A stretch of DNA of 64,000 nucleotides from Flexivirga oryzae (GTDB lineage: Bacteria > Actinomycetota > Actinomycetes > Actinomycetales > Dermatophilaceae): the NCBI RefSeq assembly GCF_014190805.1, contig NZ_JACHVQ010000006.1, positions 1-64,000 of the forward strand. The letters are read 5' to 3'. The notes below the pieces were generated by a model. It did no database searches. It saw only the letters and a list, made by a program, of their open reading frames with translations, and was not told the origin of the DNA. Shown here in pieces: positions 34,507 to 46,328 of this stretch. The stretch's first letter is position 1. Every line of letters begins with the position of its first letter. Both the position numbers and the translations under genes were made by a program.

Positions 34507-35670
34507 TCAGCCGTCGAGGGCCTGTGCCAGGTCGGCGATCAGGTCGTCCGGGTCCTCCAGGCCGACCGAGAGCCGGATCAGGTCGGCCGGGACCTCCAGC
34601 TCGGTGCCGGCGACGCTGGCGTGCGTCATCCGGCCCGGGTGTTCGATCAGCGACTCGACGCCGCCGAGCGACTCCCCGAGGGTCCAGATCGTGGTGCGGC
34701 CGATGACGTCGACCGCGTGCTGCTCGCCGCCGGCCAATTGGAAGCTGGCCATGCCGCCGAAGCGCCGCATCTGCCTGGCCGCGACGTCGTGACCCGGGTG
34801 GCTGTCCAGACCCGGGTAGTAGATGTGCGTGACATCCTGGCGTCCGCGCAGGAACTCCACGACCTTCTCGGCGTTGTCGCTGTGCCGCTCCATGCGGACC
34901 GCGAGCGTCTTGAGACCGCGCAGCACCAGCCAGGAGTCGAACGGTCCGGCGATGGCGCCCATGGAGTTCTGATGGAAGCCGATGCGTTCGGCCGCGTCCG
35001 CGAACTCCGGGACGCCGACGTTCTCCGCGACAACGACGGCACCACCGACGACGTCGCTGTGGCCGCCGGAGTACTTCGTCGTCGAGTGGACCACGATGTC
35101 GGCGCCGAGACTGATCGGCTGCTGCAGGTATGCCGACGCGAACGTGTTGTCCACGACCAGCAGCGCACCCGCCTCGTGCGCGATGGACGCGATCGCCGCG
35201 ATGTCCGCGATGCCGAGCAGCGGATTGGTCGGCGTCTCCAGCCAGACCAGCTTGGTCACGCCGGGCCGGATCTCACCTCGTATGGCGTCGGCCTGCGACA
35301 CCTTGGCGAGGCTGTAGTCGACACCCCAGACCTTCTGCACCTTGTCGACCAGGCGGAACGTGCCGCCGTACGCGTCGGTCGGGATGATCATGTGTTGACC
35401 CGGCCGCAGCACCGCACGCATGATGCAGTCCTCGGCCGCAAGGCCCGACGAGAACGCGAATCCCTTTGCGCCGCCTTCCAATGCGGCGATGCACTCCTCG
35501 AGCGCCGCGCGGGTGGGGTTGCCGGAGCGCGAGTATTCGTACCCCTCGCGCAGGCCGCCGACCCCGTCCTGTTTGTAGGTGGAGGTTTGGTAGATCGCGG
35601 GCACGACCGCACCGGTGCGCGGGTCGGGCTCCTGACCCGCATGGATGGCGCGAGTGGAGAAACCTGTCAT
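34507..35670 (-). CDS. metB: Cys/Met metabolism PLP enzyme (cystathionine gamma-synthase type)
   Basis: The 387-residue PLP enzyme begins at ATG 35670 (MTGFSTRAIHAGQEPDP). The PLP lysine is in VHSTTKYSGGHSD. Other family landmarks are YEYSRSGNPTRAALE, the aromatic stacking region TDAYGGTFRL and SLGGVESLIEHP. The sequence is of the cystathionine gamma-synthase/lyase group. Synthase (methionine branch) is the more usual assignment for this N-terminus, but a gamma-lyase cannot be excluded from sequence. It follows the GlyRS gene on the same strand after 20 bp. Confidence 0.88.
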   Translation of the reverse strand: MTGFSTRAIHAGQEPDPRTGAVVPAIYQTSTYKQDGVGGLREGYEYSRSGNPTRAALEECIAALEGGAKGFAFSSGLAAEDCIMRAVLRPGQHMIIPTDAYGGTFRLVDKVQKVWGVDYSLAKVSQADAIRGEIRPGVTKLVWLETPTNPLLGIADIAAIASIAHEAGALLVVDNTFASAYLQQPISLGADIVVHSTTKYSGGHSDVVGGAVVVAENVGVPEFADAAERIGFHQNSMGAIAGPFDSWLVLRGLKTLAVRMERHSDNAEKVVEFLRGRQDVTHIYYPGLDSHPGHDVAARQMRRFGGMASFQLAGGEQHAVDVIGRTTIWTLGESLGGVESLIEHPGRMTHASVAGTELEVPADLIRLSVGLEDPDDLIADLAQALDG

Positions 35671-35690
35671 GCCAGGGAGTCTACGGCCCG

Positions 35691-38714
<3,024 letters not shown>

Positions 38715-38766
38715 CGGGACAGGTTATCCAGCGCCGGGCCTCCCGCTCACCTTGCATCCGAGCGGG

Positions 38767-39222
38767 TCACTGCGTCAGTGTCATGAAGACACTGTTCGGG
38801 TCCTCCTCGTAGGCCCCGAACGGCGGGCACTCCACGAAGCCGGCCTTGCGGTAGAACGCACGCGCGGCGGCGAAGAACTCCATGCTGCCGGTCTCCAGGG
38901 AGACCCTGGTGATCCCGCGCCGGCGGGCGTCGGCCAGCGCATGGTCCAGCAGTTGGCGCGCAACGCCGCTGCCACGTCGCGCGGGAGCGGTGCGCATGCT
39001 CTTCAGCTCGTCGTGACCGGCGGCCAGCTCCGCGAGCGCGACCGTGCCGACGATCTGCTCGCCCTCGCGCCCCACCCACACCCGCACGCCGGGCCGGCGC
39101 AGGCCGTCCAGGTCCAGCGCGTGCTGGCTCTGCGCCGGGGCGGTCGGCGCGAGGTCGTCGAGGTGGTCCTGCAGGAAGCGCACCAGTCCCGGATCGGCGA
39201 AGTCCGCCACGGCGATGTCCAT
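38767..39222 (-). CDS. GNAT-family N-acetyltransferase
   Basis: The 151-residue protein starts at ATG 39222 (MDIAVADFADPG), with ATG 39240 as an alternative six codons upstream. The acetyl-CoA loop is RTAPARRGSGVARQLLDHAL and the C-terminal part contains RAFYRKAGFVECPPF, both typical GNAT elements. The last residues (AYEEDPNSVFMTL) match a common small acetyltransferase group of unknown substrate. It is divergent from the lamin-tail-like protein gene. Confidence 0.85.
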   Translation of the reverse strand: MDIAVADFADPGLVRFLQDHLDDLAPTAPAQSQHALDLDGLRRPGVRVWVGREGEQIVGTVALAELAAGHDELKSMRTAPARRGSGVARQLLDHALADARRRGITRVSLETGSMEFFAAARAFYRKAGFVECPPFGAYEEDPNSVFMTLTQ

Positions 39223-39337
39223 CACCCCATCGAACCGCATTCCGCGGGTTGGCCGAGCGCCGCCGGGCTCCATCATTTACTATTTCTTTACCCGGCGAGC
39301 ACGCCGTACAACCTACTCGCCGAAAGACCCTCCGCCC

Positions 39338-39811
39338 ATGCGTCGCGCCCCTTCCGTCATCATCGCTGCTGCCATCGCCACCGGTATGACGCTGCCTCTC
39401 GCCGCCCCGGCCCACGCGGCCACCACGTTGAAGTTCGCCCGTTTCTACGCGGACCAGCCGGGTGCGGACACGCCCTACACGACGGCTCGGCTCAACCGCG
39501 AGTACATCCAGGTCAAGAACGTCACGAAGAAGACGATCAGCCTGTCCGGCTACCTGATCCACGACCGGAAGAACTACCACGTCTACCGCTTCCCGAAGAC
39601 CTTCAAGCTCGGCGCGGGCAAGACGGTCACGGTGCACACCGGCAAGGGCAAGAACACCGGCGCCAACCTCTACTGGGGCATGAAGTCGATGGTGTGGAAC
39701 AACACCACCGACACGGCATACCTGAAGAAGGGCAGCTCGACGATCACGACCTGCACCTACAAGCAGACCCCGGCGCAGAAGAAGGCCAAGACCGGTTACA
39801 AGAACTGCTGA
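39338..39811 (+). CDS. Secreted lamin-tail-domain-like protein
   Basis: The 157-residue protein has a clear Sec signal peptide (MRRAPSVIIAAAIATGMTLP, cleavage after AHA at about residue 27). The mature domain shows the lamin-tail immunoglobulin-like pattern: NREYIQVKNVTKKTISLSGY, a YRFPKTFKLGAGKTVTVHTG strand pair and WNNTTDTAYLKKG. Two Cys near the end (TTCTYK and KNC) may form a disulfide. Such domains occur in bacterial exported proteins with unknown ligands. It is followed 39 bp later by msrA on the same strand. Confidence 0.82.
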   Translation: MRRAPSVIIAAAIATGMTLPLAAPAHAATTLKFARFYADQPGADTPYTTARLNREYIQVKNVTKKTISLSGYLIHDRKNYHVYRFPKTFKLGAGKTVTVHTGKGKNTGANLYWGMKSMVWNNTTDTAYLKKGSSTITTCTYKQTPAQKKAKTGYKNC

Positions 39812-39850
39812 CCCGGGAAGGCTTCGGCGGCCGCGTTCGTTGGCAATGGC

Positions 39851-40546
39851 ATGAGCTTCCTCTTCGGCCGCAAGACCACGATGGTGTCCCCCGACGAAGC
39901 ACTGCCCGGTCGGCAGGCGCAGTTGCCCGGCATACCCGACAAGCACGAAGTGCTCGGCTCGCGCCTGCAGGGGCCCTGGCCGGAGGGCACCCAGGTGCTG
40001 TATGTCGCGATGGGGTGCTTCTGGGGCACCGAGCGCATCTTCTGGCAGCTTCCCGGTGTCGTCGCGACGGCGGCCGGTTACATGGGCGGCTACACGCCGA
40101 ACCCGACGTACGAGGAGGTGTGCACCGGACGGACCGGGCACACCGAGGCGGTGCTGGTCGCCTACGACCCGGGTCAGACGTCGGCCGAGCAGCTGCTCAA
40201 GGCATTCTGGGAGAACCACGACTCCACCACCGCGAACCAGCAGGGCAACGACATCGGCACGCAGTACCGCTCGGCGATCTACTGGACCACCCCGGAGCAG
40301 GAGCAGGCAGCGGTCACGACGCGTGATGCGTTCCAGCAGGTCCTGCACGCAGCCGGTTTCGGCGAGATCAGCACCGAGATCCGGTCGGCGTCCGAAGCCG
40401 GGCAGTTCTACTACGCCGAGGACTACCACCAGCAGTACCTGCACAAGAACCCCGGCGGCTACTGCAACCACGGACCCAACGGGTGCTCGTTAGATGTCCG
40501 TCGTATGACGCTCGAGCAGCTGGAGCGGTCGGAGGCAGAGGGCTAA
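39851..40546 (+). CDS. msrA: Peptide methionine sulfoxide reductase MsrA with element-encoded C-terminus
   Basis: MsrA reduces methionine-S-sulfoxide in proteins. The catalytic Cys is in AMGCFWGTE, and the family segments GYMGGYTPNPTYEEVCTG, GNDIGTQYRSAIY and EDYHQQYLHKNPGGYC are present. Up to GPNG the protein looks host-like. The following 20 residues (CSLDVRRMTLEQLERSEAEG) are not MsrA sequence and come from the inserted element. The original ending LTCPVGLLRQDQLP survives at 54375-54443. The element supplies a Cys two residues earlier than the lost one, so a resolving Cys may be retained; whether the hybrid is active is unknown. Confidence 0.93.
   Translation: MSFLFGRKTTMVSPDEALPGRQAQLPGIPDKHEVLGSRLQGPWPEGTQVLYVAMGCFWGTERIFWQLPGVVATAAGYMGGYTPNPTYEEVCTGRTGHTEAVLVAYDPGQTSAEQLLKAFWENHDSTTANQQGNDIGTQYRSAIYWTTPEQEQAAVTTRDAFQQVLHAAGFGEISTEIRSASEAGQFYYAEDYHQQYLHKNPGGYCNHGPNGCSLDVRRMTLEQLERSEAEG
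40475..40483. other. attL core in msrA
   Basis: CCCAACGGG, codons P-N-G of MsrA, forms the left junction. The host side (TGCAACCACGGA) resembles the element side at the other junction (TGCAAACCACCGG), as expected of related attB and attP half-sites. Confidence 0.85.
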
Positions 40547-40587
40547 GCCATAAGCGGCTGGCCCCGCTACCGAAACGAGGACCAGCC

Positions 40588-40935
40588 ATGGACACGCTAC
40601 AACCCAGCGACCACCGGATCATCACGCACGAGGCGCTGAATCGGTGGCTCGATGGGGTGAGTTCAACTCACCGCACCGACGATGGGGTACATCCGTGTTA
40701 CCTCACCCCTGCCGACCCCTTCGACCAGCTGGACGCGGCTCTCGCGGATGTGCGCTACGCGTCTCACCTGATCGCAGAGGCCACCGAGCAAGCCGAGCGG
40801 GGCGTTCCCTGCTCGGGCGGTGACACCTGGGGCGACGTCATCGCGCAACTGTCCCTCAGCCGCAACCGGTGTTCCGAGCGCGTGACCGAGCTACTGCGCC
40901 AGACCGCCAGCGAGCTGCCGGAGGCGCTGCGATGA
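40588..40935 (+). CDS. Small element protein, unknown
   Basis: This is the first gene after the attachment site. ATG 40588 is preceded by CGAGGA, giving 115 residues. The protein is mostly helical, with a segment YASHLIAEATEQAERGVPCSGGDTWGDVIAQL that may form a helical pair. I recognise no family. Its stop overlaps the start of the next gene (ATGA), which starts the rightward early-type gene chain of the element. Confidence 0.6.
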   Translation: MDTLQPSDHRIITHEALNRWLDGVSSTHRTDDGVHPCYLTPADPFDQLDAALADVRYASHLIAEATEQAERGVPCSGGDTWGDVIAQLSLSRNRCSERVTELLRQTASELPEALR

Positions 40936-41144
40936 ATGACACGGACGAGGTACTCGTTCACGACCTGAACACAGGTCAGACATCGCGGTGCACCGAGGCT
41001 GACCTGGGCGACACGCTGCGGGGCATGTTTGAGGGGCACCCGGAAGTTCTCGCGGCATGTGACGTGCTGCACCGCCAGTGGGCTGCACGGAACTACGTCG
41101 GTTCACTCGAGGCGTTCCTCGGCGTCCGGGTCGACCGTGCCTGA
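40932..41144 (+). CDS. Small element protein, unknown
   Basis: This 70-residue acidic protein (MNDTDEVLVHDLNTGQTSRC) is translationally coupled to the gene before it through ATGA. A longer frame upstream is only a shadow of that gene. It has no recognisable domain. It is followed by 163 bp in which I see no supported gene, probably the promoter region of the HTH gene at 41308. Confidence 0.55.
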   Translation: MNDTDEVLVHDLNTGQTSRCTEADLGDTLRGMFEGHPEVLAACDVLHRQWAARNYVGSLEAFLGVRVDRA

Positions 41145-41307
41145 GTCTCGCGTCCACGCGCGTAGGGCGACGACCTGACCAAACCATCCTCGCGGCTCTG
41201 TCTCTGGCGCTCGGCCGCGGGGTTTGTCCGACCCTGCGTGCTGAGCTGAGCAACGAAAGGTCGAGGAACTACTCGAGAACACAACCATCGAAGGGAACTG
41301 AACTGAC

Positions 41308-41514
41308 ATGAACATGATGACCGCAATCCGGCAAGGCATCGGCGCACCCCGCACCGAGATCTCCAACCGCTCTGGCATCAGCACGGCAACGCTCGGCCGC
41401 ATCGAACGCGGAGAACGCCCGCTCTACCCGTGGGAGCGTCCCGACGTCGTGGCCGCATTGGCGGGTGCGCTGCAGGCACGGACCGCAACGGGGAAGGGTG
41501 CGAACCATGACTGA
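41308..41514 (+). CDS. Small HTH DNA-binding protein (XRE-like)
   Basis: This is a 68-residue protein with one helix-turn-helix. RTEISNRSGISTATLGRIERGER has the spacing of the second and third helices of phage Cro/CI-type regulators, but the first helix is short. It is likely a Cro- or excisionase-like controller of the element. GAAGGGAA upstream provides a ribosome-binding site. The stop overlaps the next start by 8 bp. Confidence 0.65.
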   Translation: MNMMTAIRQGIGAPRTEISNRSGISTATLGRIERGERPLYPWERPDVVAALAGALQARTATGKGANHD

Positions 41515-41785
41515 GACGACGTGCGCGCATCCGTCTTGGTGCACCCTCAACCACGAAGATCCGATCGTAGAGCAGAACACGCACGAGGGTTACGTGCAGC
41601 GCGGATCACTCGTGGACGCTTGGATCTACTCCGATGCGGAAGATGAACGTGACTCGGGCATCCGATTCGGGGTGCAGATCTTGAATTCGGACTTCTCGAT
41701 CCCCGGAGACGCGACGCTGCTCGATCGGATCATCAATGAACTCAACACCGCGCGCGACGCGCTAGTGCAAACGGCGGCCCGCTGA
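41507..41785 (+). CDS. Small element protein, unknown (Cys/His-containing)
   Basis: The 92-residue protein from ATG 41507 begins TETTCAHPSWCTLNHEDP, a Cys-His cluster at residues 5-15 of the kind seen in small actinophage proteins. A beta-rich part with VDAWIYSDAEDERDSG and GVQILNSDFSIPG follows. It is coupled to the tyrosine recombinase by an overlapping TGATG. The function is unknown. Homologues in actinophages are annotated only as hypothetical, as far as I can tell from family resemblance. Confidence 0.6.
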   Translation: MTETTCAHPSWCTLNHEDPIVEQNTHEGYVQRGSLVDAWIYSDAEDERDSGIRFGVQILNSDFSIPGDATLLDRIINELNTARDALVQTAAR

Positions 41786-42612
41786 TGGATGACCTTCTCG
41801 ATGACTTCCGGGTCTACGGGTTGGCGGCGGGACATTCACAGCGAACGATCACGGCCAGGGAGCAAACGATAGGGCGGCTTGCACGCGATCTGGACCTGAC
41901 GACAGCCACGCAGAACCAACTGACAAGTTGGCTGGCGGCACTCGTCGCGGCGGACGGCAGACCCTTGGCCCGATCTTCGCGGGCGACCTATCGTGCGCAC
42001 CTGGCCGCCTTCTATGGATGGATGCAGGACACCGAGCACAGAACAGACAATCCCGCGATGAAGCTGCCGAAACCCCGTGTCCCTCGGGCCGTGCCGCACC
42101 CGGTCACACCCGACGAGGTGACGCGCATACTCGCGGCCTGCTCGGATCCGCGCGCACGTATGACACGTGCCTACGTGTTACTGGCGGCGTATGAGGGGTT
42201 GCGGGTGCACGAGGTGGCGAAGGTCCGCGGTGAGGACATCGCCCACGGTGAGATCCGCATACACGGGAAGGGTGGCACTGATTCGACGGTGCCTCTTCAT
42301 CCGTCGGTCGAGTTGCTGGCATCCCGGATGCCTGCGCGCGGTTGGTGGTTCCCGACGACAGCAGAACGCGCGGGTCATGTCTCGCGTGTCTCAGTGTCGC
42401 AAGCTATCAAGCGGGCGATGGTACGCGCCGGCGTGAACGGGACACCGCACAGTCTGCGGCATCACTTCGGGACGCAGGTGCTGCGTGCGACGGGCGGCGA
42501 TCTCCGAACGACGCAACGCGCCCTTCGGCACGCGTCTCCCGCGACGACGGCCATCTACACGCAGGTTGCAGATGATCGCCTGCGGTCTGCCGTCAATGGA
42601 ATCCCCATGTGA
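41785..42612 (+). CDS. Tyrosine recombinase (phage integrase/XerCD family)
   Basis: The 275-residue protein has an N-terminal SAM-like core-binding domain (about residues 1-95) and a catalytic domain with all expected residues: Arg140 (YEGLRVHEV), Lys162, His222 and Arg225 (HSLRHHFG), His249 and Tyr258 (AIYTQV). It should therefore be active. It is short and lacks an arm-binding domain, so it looks more like XerC/D or a resolvase than a lambda-type integrase. The element already has a serine integrase at its edge, so this enzyme may resolve dimers or act on another site. Confidence 0.88.
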   Translation: MDDLLDDFRVYGLAAGHSQRTITAREQTIGRLARDLDLTTATQNQLTSWLAALVAADGRPLARSSRATYRAHLAAFYGWMQDTEHRTDNPAMKLPKPRVPRAVPHPVTPDEVTRILAACSDPRARMTRAYVLLAAYEGLRVHEVAKVRGEDIAHGEIRIHGKGGTDSTVPLHPSVELLASRMPARGWWFPTTAERAGHVSRVSVSQAIKRAMVRAGVNGTPHSLRHHFGTQVLRATGGDLRTTQRALRHASPATTAIYTQVADDRLRSAVNGIPM

Positions 42613-42642
42613 TCGCATCAGACATCCGTAGGCTTGCTCTCC

Positions 42643-43152
42643 ATGGTCCGTCCTACCGCCGCAGGTCTCACGGTGCCGTTGTCGCGTGCCAAGGACACAA
42701 CCCCGCTGGCGTCTGTGCTGCACGTCCTGGGGTCCCGGTCACGCCTGGAGACGCTGCAGATCCTGATGGACGGTCCCCGGTTGACGGCTGAGCTCCCGGC
42801 CCGGCACGACGAGCTCAACATGCTGCAGGACGTCGGGGTCGTCACGTCCGTGGCGGTGGTCGGTGGTGCCGGAAGCGTTGGAACGGGTCGGCCGGTGCCT
42901 GAGCGGCTGACGCGCAAAGAGAACGGCACAATATGTGTGCAAAGCGCCCCGCGATCAGGCCTGCCTCGCCTACGGTTGCTCACCAACGGCCCCTTCAGTC
43001 AATCCGTCGAATGGGTGTCCGTTCAGTGGAGGAGAACCGATGGTATTTGTAGCCAATACGCCGCTCGCCAAGGCAGTGCAGTCCGCCGTAAAGCGCGACG
43101 AGCACAGCATTCACTTGAACAAGCGCACAGGAGGACTCGGCGAGGATCCTAA
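42643..43152 (+). CDS. Possible HTH regulator (ArsR-like winged helix), doubtful extent
   Basis: The frame from ATG 42643 gives 169 residues. Residues about 25-60 (VLHVLGSRSRLETLQILMDGPRLTAEL) resemble the first helices of an ArsR-type winged-helix regulator. The second half is Arg-rich, lower in plausibility, and overlaps the well-supported gene at 43040, so the true gene may be shorter or a frameshifted remnant. No ribosome-binding site is visible, though a leaderless start is possible. Confidence 0.4.
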   Translation: MVRPTAAGLTVPLSRAKDTTPLASVLHVLGSRSRLETLQILMDGPRLTAELPARHDELNMLQDVGVVTSVAVVGGAGSVGTGRPVPERLTRKENGTICVQSAPRSGLPRLRLLTNGPFSQSVEWVSVQWRRTDGICSQYAARQGSAVRRKARRAQHSLEQAHRRTRRGS

Positions 43153-43255
43153 GGTCCGGTGGGAAAAGGTTGTGGAAGCCATCGAGACGCTAGAGCGGCG
43201 AGTTGATGCACTTGAACGCGGTAACTCGCCGCGTGGTCATTCAGCGAGGAGTTGA
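43040..43255 (+). CDS. Small element protein, unknown
   Basis: ATG 43040 has an excellent ribosome-binding site (GGAGGAGAACCG). The 71-residue product is helical and charged, with a possible short coiled coil at its end (VVEAIETLERRVDALERG). It is the last rightward gene and its end overlaps the end of the leftward gene at 43237 by 19 bp. No family is recognised. Confidence 0.6.
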   Translation: MVFVANTPLAKAVQSAVKRDEHSIHLNKRTGGLGEDPKVRWEKVVEAIETLERRVDALERGNSPRGHSARS

Positions 43256-43413
43256 ACGTCGCCGTTGTCCGTAACACGGACGATCGGGCCAATGTGGTCG
43301 CGATAATCACCGGCCGGAACTTCCTGCCCGATCAATGACAGCAGACGGCTCTGCACGGAACATTCCATCTCCACGGGATTCTCCTTCGTTGGTGCGCCTT
43401 CAAGTTCGTACAT
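43237..43413 (-). CDS. Small element protein downstream of tape measure, 58 residues
   Basis: ATG 43413 shares its last base with the stop codon of the tape-measure gene (TGATG), so it is translationally coupled to it. The 58-residue acidic product (MYELEGAPTKENPVEMEC, then VPAGDYRDHIGPIVRVTDNG) has no recognised domain. The coupling and position suggest a small tail-related or tape-measure partner protein. It is the last gene of the leftward unit. Confidence 0.55.
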   Translation of the reverse strand: MYELEGAPTKENPVEMECSVQSRLLSLIGQEVPAGDYRDHIGPIVRVTDNGDVQLLAE

Positions 43414-46328
43414 CAGAACACCCCTCCTGCACGGCTCGCCAGGTGCGCCGACTGTGCAGCCTGCGACGCGTTCCGGCGGTAACCCGCGGCCATGGCGGCC
43501 GGCACAGTCGCTGCGTATTGTGCGGATGCTCGTGCTGAGTTCTCCATCGCGTTGATTGCTCGTCGGAGTAGGGCGCGGTCCGCGTCGGACAATCCGCCGC
43601 CACTGGTCGTTGTCGAGACGGTCTCGCGAGTGAGCACTTCCATGGTCTGCTGGTGGTTCAGAACTCGAGTTCCGGCTTGCAGGTAGCGCACCTGGGGGCC
43701 GAGGACGAGTTCGGCGCCGCGTTCACCGACCAGGGCCAGCCCGCCGGGTGCGTTGTCCGTGCCTGCGGCGTATGCGGGCACCGAGGGTGCACCGTGCCGA
43801 CGCAGTCGGTCGATCCCCGCGTTCGCGCTGCCTGCGGCCCGCAAGATGGCGTCGATCGTGGCCAGCACGGATGCGGCGCCGGGTGCCGAGACGTGGATGC
43901 GGGTCGATACCGACTTCGGGATCTTCAGCAGCTGCTGCGCGTACTTGTAGGTGGACGACTTCGCCCCGTCAAGGTTCGCGATGACATCCAGCAGCTGTTT
44001 GCCCTGCGCGCGGTAGTCCGCGGTTGCTGTCTTCGTCGGAACGTGGTTCTGCTCCTGCGTCCGTTTGTATGCCTGCAGCTGCGAGACGACTTGCTCGATG
44101 CTCTGCCGGTTGCTGATCCCGGCCTTGGTGTTGAGCGAGGTCGAGTCGGTCTGCTTCTTCAGGTCCGCGATCATCTGCAACCGCGCCGCACCGATACCTG
44201 TGAGACCGCCCTGCAACTGCAGCTGCTTGGAGATCTCGGCGTCCAACGCCTGGTTGAGTGCCTGGATCGCCTGATTCTGTTTCTGCACCTTCCCGGTGGA
44301 ATCCAGGGTGGCGTCACCCATCGACATCTGCGCCAGTTGCGCGTCTGTCAGCTTCTTTGCGGTGTTGCCGGTCGCTTGCCCCAGCGCCTTCTGGTACGCG
44401 GTCTCCTGCTTGACCTTGGCCTTGCCGGTGTCGATCTCGTCGTGGTAACCCTTGAGCGTTGCCAGCGCCTTCTGGGCGTCCGGGGCGAGCGCCCTGACCG
44501 ACTTGCCGAGACCGCCTGCGGCACCCGCGGCCGCCTGGCTGATCGTGGCATTGTCCCGCACTCGCTGATTCAGCTTGTCCCATGCCGGGCCGCCCTGGCC
44601 GATCGCGGTCAGGATCTCCTTCTGGCTCACCCCGTACTGGCCCAGGACCTTCATGGCGTCCGTACTGGCCAGCCTCTGCGAGATGATCTGCGCGGTCTGA
44701 TCGCCCAGCACGCCGTTGTCGGCCTGGATGGCTTGCGTCAACTCCTCCTGAGCCTGTTTGGCCTCCTGCTGCTTCTGCTTGTACAGGGTCCATGCCACGG
44801 TCGCGATACCGACCACGGTGGCCGCGCCCGCGGCCACCAGGTTGCCGCGCGACCCGGCGTTCTCCACGTTCCGCATCGCGGAGGCGACCCCTTGCAGGCT
44901 GCTCGCGGCACGGGTGGCACCCAACCGGCCGAGGTTGGCCGACAAGGTGCCCAGGGACGACCCGAGTTGCCCCACCAGCCTGACGATCAGCCCGTAGGAC
45001 TTGAAAGCCAGGTAGACGCTCACGCCGGTCGTGGCCAGGGTCTGCAGGGCCCCGGTCGGCAGTGAGTTGATCACCCCAGCCAGCGTCTGCAAGGCGCTGA
45101 GCACGGTCCCGCCGAACGGGGCGAACGCACGGGCCGCGTTACCCGCCAGCTGGACCAGCTCACCGAACGTGGACACCACCTGCGGCAGCATCGACATCGC
45201 ATACCCGCCGAACTGTTGCAGCGAGTCGGACTGCGCCCACTTGTCGAAGGCGTTCGCGGCCTTGACGGCGTAGCTGGACACGTCGGTCATCAACGGCAGC
45301 AGCTGGACGAACGCGGTGGTGATCCCGTCGACGGCCGGCTGTGCGACCTGCCCCAGCTCGCCGGACAGCACCGAGATCCCGTTGTTGATCGCGGGCATCT
45401 TGGGCTGCAAGTCCTTGACCGCGTCGACAAACGGCGTCAAGATCCCGGCCGCGGCGGTCACTTCGAGCGCTCCGAGGTTGCCCTTCAGCGTGTCGAGCGC
45501 ACCGGAGAACTGCTGCCCCTGCGCGGTGCCGTCCTCCATCGCTTTCTTCACCCCCAGGAATGCCAGCACGCCGGCCGCACCAAGGCCACCGAACGCCGCA
45601 CCGAGACCAGCCACCGCGCCCGCAATTGGGACTGTCGCAGGGGCCATTGTCGCCAACACACCGATGAGGCTGAGCGCGGACTTGTGCGCGCTCTGCTGGT
45701 GTCGGTCGAGGTCATCGTTCGAGTGCGCCAGATCCTCTTCCGCCCGTGATGCCGCCGACGACGCACGCGCAACCGCAGACCGGGCATTCTCCACCCGGTT
45801 CTCAGCACCAATCAACGATGCCGACGCGGACGCCGACCTCTGCCGTGCCTGCGCCAAACGCTGCTCGGCCGCCTGAATCGCATTCGCGTCAGGAGATTCC
45901 GCCGAACGCAGATCGGACAAACGCTGCTCGGCCTGTGCCAACTGCTGACCCACCAGCGTGTGACGCTGCTGCACCGCAGACAGGCTCGCCTCGGCCGCCC
46001 GAAGCGCATTACTCGACTGAGTCGAACGCTCCTGCGCACGTTGAAGAACGGCCTGCGCCGACGCCACACGCTGCACCGACTGCACCGCATTAGCAGTATT
46101 CGCACGCACATCCACCGTGACGTCATCGCCGTCAAGGTGGTCCGCCTCAGCCTGCACCGCCGCCAGGCCAGCAACGGCGCCGCCGGTGTCGGCAGTCACC
46201 TCGATATTGGGATCGGACTGCCCGAGGGCTCGTGCTGCAGCACCAGCCTCCGCGAGCGTGCGGTTGTAGTCCGATGCGTCCATGCGTAGGTATGCCACGA
46301 TCGAGCCGACGACTGTTTCACCGGGCAT
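43413..46328 (-). CDS. Phage tail tape measure protein
   Basis: The 971-residue protein has the build of a tape measure. There is an N-terminal globular start (AYLRMDASDYNRTLAEAG), long helical coiled-coil segments (about residues 80-215, rich in Ala, Gln and Arg), a hydrophobic glycine-rich block (about 225-265), and further helical repeats. A C-terminal part with DNAPGGLALVGERGAELVLGP is a motif very common in actinophage tape measures. In phages this protein sets tail length. Here no other recognised tail gene accompanies it. At 971 residues it would match a tail of ordinary siphovirus length by the usual length rule. Confidence 0.88.
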   Translation of the reverse strand: MPGETVVGSIVAYLRMDASDYNRTLAEAGAAARALGQSDPNIEVTADTGGAVAGLAAVQAEADHLDGDDVTVDVRANTANAVQSVQRVASAQAVLQRAQERSTQSSNALRAAEASLSAVQQRHTLVGQQLAQAEQRLSDLRSAESPDANAIQAAEQRLAQARQRSASASASLIGAENRVENARSAVARASSAASRAEEDLAHSNDDLDRHQQSAHKSALSLIGVLATMAPATVPIAGAVAGLGAAFGGLGAAGVLAFLGVKKAMEDGTAQGQQFSGALDTLKGNLGALEVTAAAGILTPFVDAVKDLQPKMPAINNGISVLSGELGQVAQPAVDGITTAFVQLLPLMTDVSSYAVKAANAFDKWAQSDSLQQFGGYAMSMLPQVVSTFGELVQLAGNAARAFAPFGGTVLSALQTLAGVINSLPTGALQTLATTGVSVYLAFKSYGLIVRLVGQLGSSLGTLSANLGRLGATRAASSLQGVASAMRNVENAGSRGNLVAAGAATVVGIATVAWTLYKQKQQEAKQAQEELTQAIQADNGVLGDQTAQIISQRLASTDAMKVLGQYGVSQKEILTAIGQGGPAWDKLNQRVRDNATISQAAAGAAGGLGKSVRALAPDAQKALATLKGYHDEIDTGKAKVKQETAYQKALGQATGNTAKKLTDAQLAQMSMGDATLDSTGKVQKQNQAIQALNQALDAEISKQLQLQGGLTGIGAARLQMIADLKKQTDSTSLNTKAGISNRQSIEQVVSQLQAYKRTQEQNHVPTKTATADYRAQGKQLLDVIANLDGAKSSTYKYAQQLLKIPKSVSTRIHVSAPGAASVLATIDAILRAAGSANAGIDRLRRHGAPSVPAYAAGTDNAPGGLALVGERGAELVLGPQVRYLQAGTRVLNHQQTMEVLTRETVSTTTSGGGLSDADRALLRRAINAMENSARASAQYAATVPAAMAAGYRRNASQAAQSAHLASRAGGVF

